Shown: positions 55,946 to 64,000 of the stretch, piece by piece
Layout of the letters: every line of letters begins with the position of its first letter
How positions within the stretch are numbered: the first letter of the stretch is position 1
Source: Viola odorata
Lineage: Eukaryota; Streptophyta; Magnoliopsida; Malpighiales; Violaceae
NCBI GenBank assembly: GCA_963691705.1
Contig: OY829542.1
Coordinates: 48,525,002-48,589,001 of the forward strand
Direction of reading: 5' to 3'
Length of the DNA stretch: 64,000 bases
Program-made: the position numbers and the translations under genes
The notes under the pieces: model-generated
Seen by the model: only the letters and a program-made list of their open reading frames with translations
Told to the model about the DNA's origin: nothing
The model's database searches: none

Positions 55946-58900
55946 CATTAAATGTCTCACCATATTCCATTAATATTTTTAATTAATTAAACATTTAATC
56001 CATTAATCATTGCCGATTGAAACTTATCCGTCCAATTTTATTGAACGGTTCAGAATTTTCATAAAAAAAAATTAGAGGAACTCAATCCAGCGGGGCAAAA
56101 ACTAAGGCTGTAAAATGAAACACGTGACTTATACTAAGTGTCCTTCCTTTTAATCATTTTTAATTATATATATTTATCAAAAGTCATCGTTTTACAACTT
56201 AATTTGAACAGATTTGTTTAACCTTAAAAAGAGATACCAAACTAATTATCCAAAAAAATATAATACAGAGCTGCTTAATTAATTAATTATTTAATATTTT
56301 TGCGAGAAATTAAAAGTACTGAACAACCAATCAAAAAATCTAGGTGCTTCTACTTAAGTGTATAATCATAGATTTGGGCTACAAGAATTGTTGGTTTCCA
56401 TCCCCACTTGTGTACCACTTACCCTTTACTTCTTTTGGTCTCACCTCATCAACTTTTATTTTGCTATTTAAAGTTTGCCTTTCTAAAACATTTCCCCACT
56501 TTTTCTTTTATTTTTTTAATGAAATTTTGAACTTGCATATTGAATTTTTATTAATGTTCTGAGTTTAGAAATGAGGAATTATTAGGAGAACTATTTTGTT
56601 AGTTAAAGTCGGTTTAATATCAAAAAAAATATTCACTCTTTTTCTTTACACATTTCATTATATGTTTTATCGATCAGTATCCTCTTAATTGAGATTAATA
56701 TTGTTTAAGTATTATCGTGTTTTCAAAAAAAATAATTCTCCCATTATAATTTTACTTTTTTGACAACGATAAGATATAGGGGCCCATAATTTTTTTTGGG
56801 TGATGAAAAGGTAGAAAAGTAAAAGTTAGAGAGAAAAAGAAAAAAGTAAGGTAAGTAGGTAGTAACAATTAAATTACGAAACAAGTAAGGGAAAGGAAAA
56901 GGAAAAGGGAGGTAGTCTTTTGTAGGGGAAGTTACAAAATACAAAGTCTTTCAACAAATTTTAAACCCCACACACACTCTCTCTCAAAATAAGATGTGAC
57001 TTCCTTAAAGAGATTGTCCAAAATCAGACATGAGGTCCACGTGTCATTATGGTTGACGCTGATTGTGTCTGCTCCAATACGGTATGAGATCTGACACCCT
57101 ACAAAGTATTGGTGGGCCCCGCTTCAGTTTTTTCAATTACATGCATCCACACCACACCCCACCCCCTTCATCATGGAATTTCATGGTCCCCTCCCCATCC
57201 CGGCAGTCCACATCCATGGCCTGGTCCCCTCACACCACAAGTCCTTATCTCTCTTTTACTCTTTTAATTTCAATCTTCTTTCTTCGATTTCTCAAATTCG
57301 AACTCAAAATTTAAATTAAAAATGAATGAGAAATCAACAAATCATGTACCACTAGCAATGTAGGTAGTATCTCTAATTCTACCAATTAATTTTATTTTCA
57401 CCGAATTAATCTACCACTAAAAATAATCCGTATTTTGTCATTTTCCATCATAATTCACCATTTGTGACGAAAATACTCCGTTGCACATGTAATTTATTTA
57501 TGCAACTATGATAATTATCTTTTATTTAAGGGGTAAGAATATGAGAGACTATTTACGCTAGTTGTCTGACATTATCAATATGCTGCATAATACAAAAGTT
57601 TGATAGAGGAGTATTTTTTTATAAATTCAACTAACCACTTTGGGATTTGGAGCATAGTTTCCAATTTGGGTGTGTATCACTAATCTGTCCAAATTCTCAA
57701 AAGTGTATACGAGACCCCAAATCCCACAAAAGAAAAGATTAGAAATGAGAGCAGTTGGCAGTTGAGTTGTTTGTTTGAAGCAGAAATTTAAGCAGTCACC
57801 AAAAGGAAAATGAAGAAAAGAATGGACTGGAAATAAACCGGTTTGGTTTCTCCTGCCAAACATGCCTCATCACCTTCAAACCAAATATAACCATCATGAT
57901 GTTAAAAAGAACAGTACGTGTCCAAATATTACCCATTTCTATTTGCTAATGTAAGCAACAATTTGTAATATTGCAACCATCTAATCCAAAATGGGGGGTG
58001 TCGGTGACAATTTAAATAAGTACAGGGGGAAACTGTTATAGATATAGTGTGTGCATGCAAGAACCTTGGGGTTGAATTTTGTAGGACACTTATGCCCCAT
58101 GTAATTCCCTTCTCAGATTTCTTGTTTTCACCAAAGCTGCAAAACTTTACACATGGAGTTAAATTTGTAGGACACTTTACTCACTATTCTAATACCTCCT
58201 ACTTAAATAACGTCCGGATCACTTTTCATTCTTCTTAAAAAAAATGTCAAATCATTTTCAATATTTTGGGAAATCATGAGTCAAAGTTAGGAGGGCAAAT
58301 TTGTCAAAAGCTTGTAGGTTAGGATTTAGGACAGGGAGTTTATGAATTGACTCCACATTATTGCCCACGGGTGATGTGGTACTATTGCTTAGGTTTTGTA
58401 TTTACAACTCGGATGTCACTTTAGAAACCAAAAAATACAAATATTTTTATTTCGGTAAAGTGGACATAAGAGTCTTTTTTATTTTTTATTTAGATTTTAG
58501 GTTTGAATATAAATATGAAGTGAACAATGTTGAAAGAGTTATTCTTTTTATAGCGTCTGATTATACTGAAATAAAATTAATTTCTTATCAAAAAATAAAT
58601 AAATAATCCGTGACTGAAAACAAAATGTAAATAAGACTATAAGAGTAAAAATATAACAATAAATAAACTAAATAATTAAAGCCTTGTAGGCCCACTACGA
58701 TGGATGATGGCTTAAATAAAGGTTTGTACTCTGTAGTCACCATCAAATACGGATTGATTGGTGTTGTTTAGTAGCTTCAATTCATTAAAATTTGAAAGCA
58801 GTAATACCTCTCTTCTTTCTGCACTCGCTCTATTATTTAATAATTGTCATTTTTTTATAAATTTTTACTGTTCATAATATATATATTTTTTTACTTTAAA

Positions 58901-59200
58901 TACCTTCGAACATAAAGTTATTAAAATATTTTTTGTCCTATTTTAATTTACTTGACAATGTATAAACCCACAAAAGGATTTGAGTATACATATGTAAAGG
59001 AATGGGGATAAGAAATGCATATATTCCCCCATTTTTAATTTTCTTGTCTACCCCTTATTTGGAAGGGAGCATATGTGTGTATATCGATCATTCTTTAACA
59101 TGTAGAAATGCAATAAATTTGAAGGGCATAATTTGGCCATCTTCCTTTCTTTTTTTTCTCTCTCACTCCAAATCACTATTCATAATCACTTCTCGACATG
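55401..59200. other. Intergenic AT-rich region
   Basis: No gene is supported; open frames here (for example 57,063-57,314 and 58,361-58,606) have no recognisable product. A G-box-like CCACGTGTC lies near 57,041 and a repeated TTTGTAGGACACTT at about 58,078-58,180. Confidence 0.4.
55900..55942. repeat. (TA)n microsatellite
   Basis: About 43 bp of uninterrupted TA dinucleotides downstream of the small-protein gene. Confidence 0.9.
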
Positions 59201-59409
59201 TTTTTTTTTTTAATCAGCAGAAAGTTATATTGAAATGAAATGTCATGAAGAACATGACTGAAGATTACAAAACACTGCTTCAATAGCAGTGCGACAAACG
59301 TTCTCAACAACAAACGAAGCCCCAAAGAAAAGGGCACAGGACTGACTCCCTAGCCCACTATTAGACCTGACTCCTCATCAACCTACATCTGAGAAAACCG
59401 AGCTTCGAT

Positions 59410-62400
59410 TCACCGATTGAGTAACCATGCCGGGGATTGAAGGACATCGAACAAACTGTAGGCGAACCCGTTGTCCTTACTTTTCAACCACCAATGCCAC
59501 AAAGAATAAATCCTATTAAGACACCTCGAGTCACTGTACTCCTTTTGTCTGAACACGACTTCGTTGCGTGTCTTCCATATTGTCCAAATAACCGCATAGA
59601 ATAGGATTTTCCAAGCACTACCGGTCTGCTTGTTTGTACAAGGTAAATTACTTTCCCACGTTCGCCACAGGTCCGAAAGATTTTGAGGCGGGCACCAAAC
59701 CACCTGAAGCCAACGCATGATAAACTCCCAAATACCCGAAGCTACCTCACAACGCAAGAAAAGGTGAGTAACATTCTCCGGTTCACTGTTGCACATTGGG
59801 CAGACATTCAAGTAATCAGGAATCATGTTTCGCTTCATTAGGAAAGTCCTAGTGACAATTCTTTCTCGCAGTGCTAACCAAAGGAAAAATTCCACTCGGT
59901 ATGGAGCTAGACCAGTCCAACAAGACCGAAGCAGCGGAGCTGGCTCAAACCTAGATTCCTCCCATTTCTTATACCCAGAATTCACCGTGTATGTCCCCGA
60001 TTGATCTAATTCCCAACGAAGAACCTGATGTTGATATCTCCTACAGGGAAGAGGTAACTGAGCTCTCAAACATACCCACTTGTCTCTCTCCCACTCAAAC
60101 AAACCGCGCCTCCACACAGTTTCCCATTCCCAAACAGAATCGATCCATGTACCAAATTCATTGACCGTCCCATACTGATTGGTCGATATATGGTATAGCC
60201 GAGGATGCTCCAAGGCCAATGGCTTCTTACCTGCCCAAGTATCCCACCAAAAGACTGTGTTTCTCCCGTCCCCAATTTTTATCGAAGTGTTGTTGGTCCA
60301 CAGGTCGAAAAAGGCACTTCCTCGACCACAAACTCCCAAAAGATCACGCCATATTGGGGACATCCTCCCCTCCCTCTCCTTCCACAAGTCTCCAATGGAA
60401 AGGAGGTTGTATTGCCTACGAACGATATCCGCCCACAACTTCCTGCTACCCCTCAGCATCTCCCACACCCATTTGAAAAGCAGCGAAATATTCCGGTCTT
60501 GTATCCTCCCAATTCCCAATCCCCCTAGCGCTGTCGATCGAGTCACTTCATTCCAGTTCACCTTAGCCAACCCCTTGTTAATATCGCAGCCACTCCAAAG
60601 AAAGCGTCGCATAACTCCTTCGCACTGAATAGCGACGGACTTAGGCATCCTGTAAATAGACATGTTATAAATAGGTAGACTCGCTAGCGCTGACTTGATC
60701 AACGTCACACGGCCCCCCATCGAGAGTAGATGCCCCTTCCATGTTGAAAGTTTTTTCCTCATTTTCTGGATAAGGAACTCCCACCCTGATTTTCGTCTCG
60801 GATTAAAGCCCACCAGAGATCCCAAGTACTTACAAGGGAGTACCTCATACTTACAACCAGCTCGAGTAGCTAAGATACCTCCGATTTGCTCACTCAGATT
60901 CACTCCTACCAAGGTGCTTTTGTGGAAGTTAACTCGAAGTCCTGAATAAGCATCGTACCATCTCAAAATACCCTTCACTCCCCGGATCTCCTCCTCATTG
61001 TTATTCACAAAAACTAAAGTATCGTCCGCAAACTGAAGATGGCTCAGATTCCACCCTGCTGATGGGTTACCTATACCTCTCTGGATCCCAACCTCTTCTG
61101 CTCTAACAAATAGACGATGCAAACCCTCCGCTACAATATTGAATAAGAACGGCGACATAGAGCATCCCTGCCGAAGGCCTCTACCCACACAGAATTGGCC
61201 AGAAGGTGACCCATTAATTAGTATGGAAACCTTATTCGTGCTAATGCATTGTTTAATCCAATTCCTCCACCTCCCTCTGAATCCCATATGCCTCATCACG
61301 TCATCTAAGTATTCCCATTCGACGGAGTCATATGCCTTCTCGAAATCCAGCTTAAAAAGCAGCCCTTGTTGTTTCGTCTCCTGCAAGTAATGGACCACCT
61401 CATTTGCTGTCATGACACAGTCTAGAGTTTGTCTTCCTTTAATGAATCCATGCTGCACTTCACTAATGACTTTTGTAATTACCTCGCTCAACCGCCTCGC
61501 CATGACCTTGGACACAATCTTATAATAACTACTGACTAAGCTTATGGGCCGATATTCACTGAACCTCTTCGCATCGTTAATCTTCGGAATGAGAGTCAAG
61601 AACGAAGAATTTGCCCCTGATGGGAATTTCCCTGACCTAAAGAATTCCTGAATCAATCTGCAGTAGTCATCTCCGATAATGTGCCATGCCTTTTGCAAAA
61701 ATCGCATAGAAAATCCATCCGGCCCTGGTGTTTTTTGACCGTCACAATCTTTAACCGCTTCCCATATTTCTGCACGAGTCACCTCCATCTCCAACCTTGA
61801 CGCTTCATCCTCAGTCAGTTTCAGAAATCCCAAATCCTGCATCCGAGGTCTGTTCCAACGAACGGATCTGAAAAAGGTCTCGTAGTACTGAACAGCTGCC
61901 CGCTTAATGCCCCCCGGGTCGGTGAGTCTTTCATTAGGCGTCATTATCTCTCTAATGTTGTTCCTTTTCACTGCAATCTTTGTCATCCTATGAAAATACC
62001 CAGTGTTTCGATCCCCCTTAATATTCCACTTTAATCTATTCTTTTGTTGCCAATATCTATCAACCCGATCCTGTTGAGCCCAAACCTGAAGCCTAATGTC
62101 GTTGTGTTCTCTCTGTTCCTCCTGGGTAAACGGCCGCTCGTCCCCGAGTCGATCAAAAGCCTCAAGACGATCCTGTAGTTCTTTTAGATTGGACTCAACA
62201 TTTCCAAATACGTCCTTATTCCAAATCTGAATTTTCTTCTTCAAGTATCGCATCTTATGAATAACCCGATAATTACCTGGGAACTCGATTCCTGCTTCTG
62301 ACCACCAACCCGTCACCATATCTTTGAACCCTATGTCTTCCCACCACACAGCTAAATCTCTGAATGGTTTGGGGCCCCAATCAACCCTATCATGTCTTAG

Positions 62401-62598
62401 GAATAAAGGCGTGTGGTCTGATCCACTCTTTTCAAGAGCTGATAGCTCGCAATCACTAATGCAATTCATCCACCCTTCTTGAACAAATACCCTATCTATT
62501 TTACTCCTGCTAATGACATTAGACCAGGTAAAACGCCTCCCTACTAGCCTAATGTCTTGCAATCCACACCTGTCCACCCAATCCTGAAACTGGACCAT
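59410..62598 (-). CDS. LINE ORF2: endonuclease end, reverse transcriptase, zf-RVT
   Basis: 1,062 codons. The start completes the endonuclease (MVQFQDWVDRCGLQDIRLVG, RRFTWSN, SDHTPLFL). RT motifs follow: KTPGPDGFSMRFLQKAW, YRPISLVSSYYKIVSKVMA, KLDFEKAYDSVEW, RGLRQGCSMSPFLFN and the catalytic LQFADDTLVF. Then comes the RT thumb (WKGHLLSMGGRVTLIKSAL). The zf-RVT region is near the C-terminus (FFLWLALRERI ... CPMCNSEPENVTHLFLRC). The stop is at 59,410. The frame is open throughout, but it is shifted from the upstream endonuclease frame at a G8 run (C8 on plus, 62,612-62,619). The initiating Met is artificial. Confidence 0.92.
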   Translation of the reverse strand: MVQFQDWVDRCGLQDIRLVGRRFTWSNVISRSKIDRVFVQEGWMNCISDCELSALEKSGSDHTPLFLRHDRVDWGPKPFRDLAVWWEDIGFKDMVTGWWSEAGIEFPGNYRVIHKMRYLKKKIQIWNKDVFGNVESNLKELQDRLEAFDRLGDERPFTQEEQREHNDIRLQVWAQQDRVDRYWQQKNRLKWNIKGDRNTGYFHRMTKIAVKRNNIREIMTPNERLTDPGGIKRAAVQYYETFFRSVRWNRPRMQDLGFLKLTEDEASRLEMEVTRAEIWEAVKDCDGQKTPGPDGFSMRFLQKAWHIIGDDYCRLIQEFFRSGKFPSGANSSFLTLIPKINDAKRFSEYRPISLVSSYYKIVSKVMARRLSEVITKVISEVQHGFIKGRQTLDCVMTANEVVHYLQETKQQGLLFKLDFEKAYDSVEWEYLDDVMRHMGFRGRWRNWIKQCISTNKVSILINGSPSGQFCVGRGLRQGCSMSPFLFNIVAEGLHRLFVRAEEVGIQRGIGNPSAGWNLSHLQFADDTLVFVNNNEEEIRGVKGILRWYDAYSGLRVNFHKSTLVGVNLSEQIGGILATRAGCKYEVLPCKYLGSLVGFNPRRKSGWEFLIQKMRKKLSTWKGHLLSMGGRVTLIKSALASLPIYNMSIYRMPKSVAIQCEGVMRRFLWSGCDINKGLAKVNWNEVTRSTALGGLGIGRIQDRNISLLFKWVWEMLRGSRKLWADIVRRQYNLLSIGDLWKEREGRMSPIWRDLLGVCGRGSAFFDLWTNNTSIKIGDGRNTVFWWDTWAGKKPLALEHPRLYHISTNQYGTVNEFGTWIDSVWEWETVWRRGLFEWERDKWVCLRAQLPLPCRRYQHQVLRWELDQSGTYTVNSGYKKWEESRFEPAPLLRSCWTGLAPYRVEFFLWLALRERIVTRTFLMKRNMIPDYLNVCPMCNSEPENVTHLFLRCEVASGIWEFIMRWLQVVWCPPQNLSDLWRTWESNLPCTNKQTGSAWKILFYAVIWTIWKTRNEVVFRQKEYSDSRCLNRIYSLWHWWLKSKDNGFAYSLFDVLQSPAWLLNR

Positions 62599-63080
62599 AC
62601 CCCGAGAGTAGCCCCCCCCTGCAAGCGATCTGAAGGGACTAGAGTTTCATTGAAATCACCCGCTACTAATACCGGGATCGTAGCGCTCTCTATCTTTCTA
62701 CCCAAGCTCTCCCATAGATGACCTCGTAACACAACATCGTTGGGAGCATAAACATTCAAAACTGCACACCTCCTATTATTTTCTGTAAGTGTACCCTCGA
62801 TCCAGATAAATCTGTTACCAACCTCTGAATGATCCATCTGGAAAACTTTGGAATCCCACATCGAAACTAGGCCCCCCGATCTCCCAATCGAAGGAGTGTA
62901 CACCCATCGAGTCTCATTATTCCCTCCTAATTCGTGTATAAGAAAATCATCAATTTCTTCTCTCTTGCTTTCTTGTAACAAGCAAAACGACGCCTGCTCT
63001 CCTTGAAATATTTTCTTTATAAACCGTCTCTTCCTAATTGATAAAATCCCCCTACAATTCCACGAAAATAATTGAACCAT
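62544..63080 (-). CDS. LINE ORF2 N-terminus: apurinic-type endonuclease
   Basis: MVQLFSWNCRGI carries the catalytic Asn. LLQESKRE holds the catalytic Glu and VLVAGDFNETLVPSD the metal-binding Asp/Asn pair. It is interrupted at a G homopolymer, after which the frame runs into a stop, while the continuing endonuclease lies in the ORF ending at 59,410. The ATG overlaps the ORF1 stop in TAATG. Confidence 0.9.
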   Translation of the reverse strand: MVQLFSWNCRGILSIRKRRFIKKIFQGEQASFCLLQESKREEIDDFLIHELGGNNETRWVYTPSIGRSGGLVSMWDSKVFQMDHSEVGNRFIWIEGTLTENNRRCAVLNVYAPNDVVLRGHLWESLGRKIESATIPVLVAGDFNETLVPSDRLQGGATLGVWSSFRIGWTGVDCKTLG

Positions 63081-64000
63081 TATGTCACTACTGCACTCGC
63101 CTCCGGAACCACCTTGCTTCGCATATTGTCCCTTTCCACATCAAATCTCTCTCGATCAAAGGCCTTGATTGCTTCTTCACTGGCATGGTCAGTTATCGAC
63201 AATAGACGTCCTATTTCCCAAGTGTCTGTCTCCACCACATTGGCATCAGCCAGCTTGTTCATGTTCACAATTTCATTATCCTCCGCCCGAAACACTGACA
63301 CTTTCGAATTCACAGATGAGCTGACCGTGTGTAAACTGCCCGTTTCAGCCGTAATCCTCTTAATCTTATCTCCCTTTCGCCTCGACGTTACTAAGGGATA
63401 CTCCCCTAGCCCCTGATGAAGAGAAGATTGCTTCTCTTTTTCCGCCGATCCTGCCTCCTTGACCAAAGAAGGAATATGATGATCATTGCCACCCATCTCC
63501 TCTGCTTCCTCATAATCTCCTACCTCCGACTCATCATCAGAAGCTTCTGCATCTGACTTGACACCTATCCTCCAATCAAGATTTGAAATCTCCCCCTGTG
63601 AAGGTTCCTCATGGCAACTCACCGTATAGCTAAAGTCCCCAACCTTTACCAGAATATCCTTCTTGACATACATCTGATCGGTTGTAACTAAAATCCTTGC
63701 CACGTCAAACCTTCTACGGGCTAGTGTTTTATCATCTACTGCAACAAGATTCCCTAGCTTCGACCCTATCTTCTCGAAGGTCTCAAATCCCCAGCTCTGG
63801 ACCGGAACACCCGAGCATTGAACCCAACACAGCCTACCAGCCTTTGAAAGAACCTCTGTCCAGGGTACCACCTTGGAAAACAGGCGATGGAAGCCCTCAT
63901 TTGAAAAAAGTGCTTGCTCTCTGTCTTCCTGTCTGTCGAATTCAATCCAAACTAGACCCCTACCAAGGATTCTTGTTACACAAGTCCACCCTAAATCAAG
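63080..64000 (-). CDS. LINE ORF1 (nucleic-acid-binding protein), partial
   Basis: Open from the window edge (frame begins LDLGWTCVTRILGRGLVWIE) to TAA at 63,080-63,082, about 306 codons seen. GLVWIEFDRQEDREQALF looks like the end of an RRM-type fold. It is followed by LCWVQCSGVPVQSWGFETFE and the KLGNLVAVDDKT/ARILVTT block common to plant LINE ORF1 proteins. An acidic linker (about 63,480-63,560) comes next. No zinc knuckle is seen in the visible part. The true start is outside the window. Confidence 0.85.
   Translation of the reverse strand, partial: LDLGWTCVTRILGRGLVWIEFDRQEDREQALFSNEGFHRLFSKVVPWTEVLSKAGRLCWVQCSGVPVQSWGFETFEKIGSKLGNLVAVDDKTLARRRFDVARILVTTDQMYVKKDILVKVGDFSYTVSCHEEPSQGEISNLDWRIGVKSDAEASDDESEVGDYEEAEEMGGNDHHIPSLVKEAGSAEKEKQSSLHQGLGEYPLVTSRRKGDKIKRITAETGSLHTVSSSVNSKVSVFRAEDNEIVNMNKLADANVVETDTWEIGRLLSITDHASEEAIKAFDRERFDVERDNMRSKVVPEASAVVT

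Larger units (their letters stand above)
59201..64000 (-). mobile_element. L1-type LINE, 5' end outside the window
   Basis: Minus-strand non-LTR retrotransposon. From high to low coordinates it has ORF1, endonuclease, reverse transcriptase, a zinc-finger tail, a 3' UTR (59,212-59,409) and a poly(A) tail seen as 11 T at 59,201-59,211. Target-site duplications cannot be tested because the 5' end is off-window. ORF2 has one frameshift. Confidence 0.9.

Noticed and set aside
60179..60628. 149-codon and overlapping ORFs opposite LINE ORF2
   Set aside because: Antisense shadows of a strongly supported reverse-transcriptase coding frame.

Overview
This is a window of a core-eudicot flowering-plant nuclear genome. 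It contains spliced plant genes with GT-AG introns (a WRKY group IIc gene, an SBP-box/SPL gene with a miR156 site, a DUF1664-type gene). It also contains typical plant repeats: Athila-, Sirevirus- and Ogre-like LTR retrotransposons, hAT, MULE, PIF and Stowaway DNA elements, and an L1-type LINE. More than half of the 64 kb is transposon-derived. Nothing prokaryotic, plastid-like or CRISPR-like was seen.

Left part (1-9,122): an Athila-like Ty3/gypsy relic on the minus strand. It runs off the left edge with the start of an env-like ORF, then integrase/RNase H/RT, protease and gag fragments with several frame breaks, then a 5' LTR. It is followed by a small PIF/Tourist-type MITE and a 952-bp non-autonomous hAT element.

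WRKY region (9,632-19,430): a WRKY75-like gene whose second exon is split by a complete 7,967-bp Sirevirus-like Ty1/copia element. The two 1,004-bp LTRs read as identical and the target duplication is GTGAC. The insertion lies inside the WRKY zinc finger.

Nested block (20,714-28,487): an outer hAT-like element contains a second hAT-like element (perfect 8-bp TSD). That one contains an Ogre/Tat-like solo LTR, which contains a solo LTR of the same Sirevirus family that hit the WRKY gene.

Gene-rich middle (29,256-45,362): a 14-exon DUF1664 coiled-coil membrane protein gene, an unrecognised multi-exon gene with no visible ATG, a long empty stretch, and an SPL13-like gene with a perfect miR156 target site.

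Right part (45,958-64,000): a Stowaway MITE; a 1.47-kb MULE-like element with a 10-bp TSD and a foldback left end; a gypsy 3' end whose LTR is interrupted by a 3.9-kb hAT element with broken transposase; a small 95-aa plant protein gene; and a 5'-truncated-by-window LINE on the minus strand with ORF1 and ORF2 linked by TAATG.

The cellular genes are unrelated to each other. The main biology is serial transposon insertion, including one apparently very young insertion that disrupts a transcription-factor gene.
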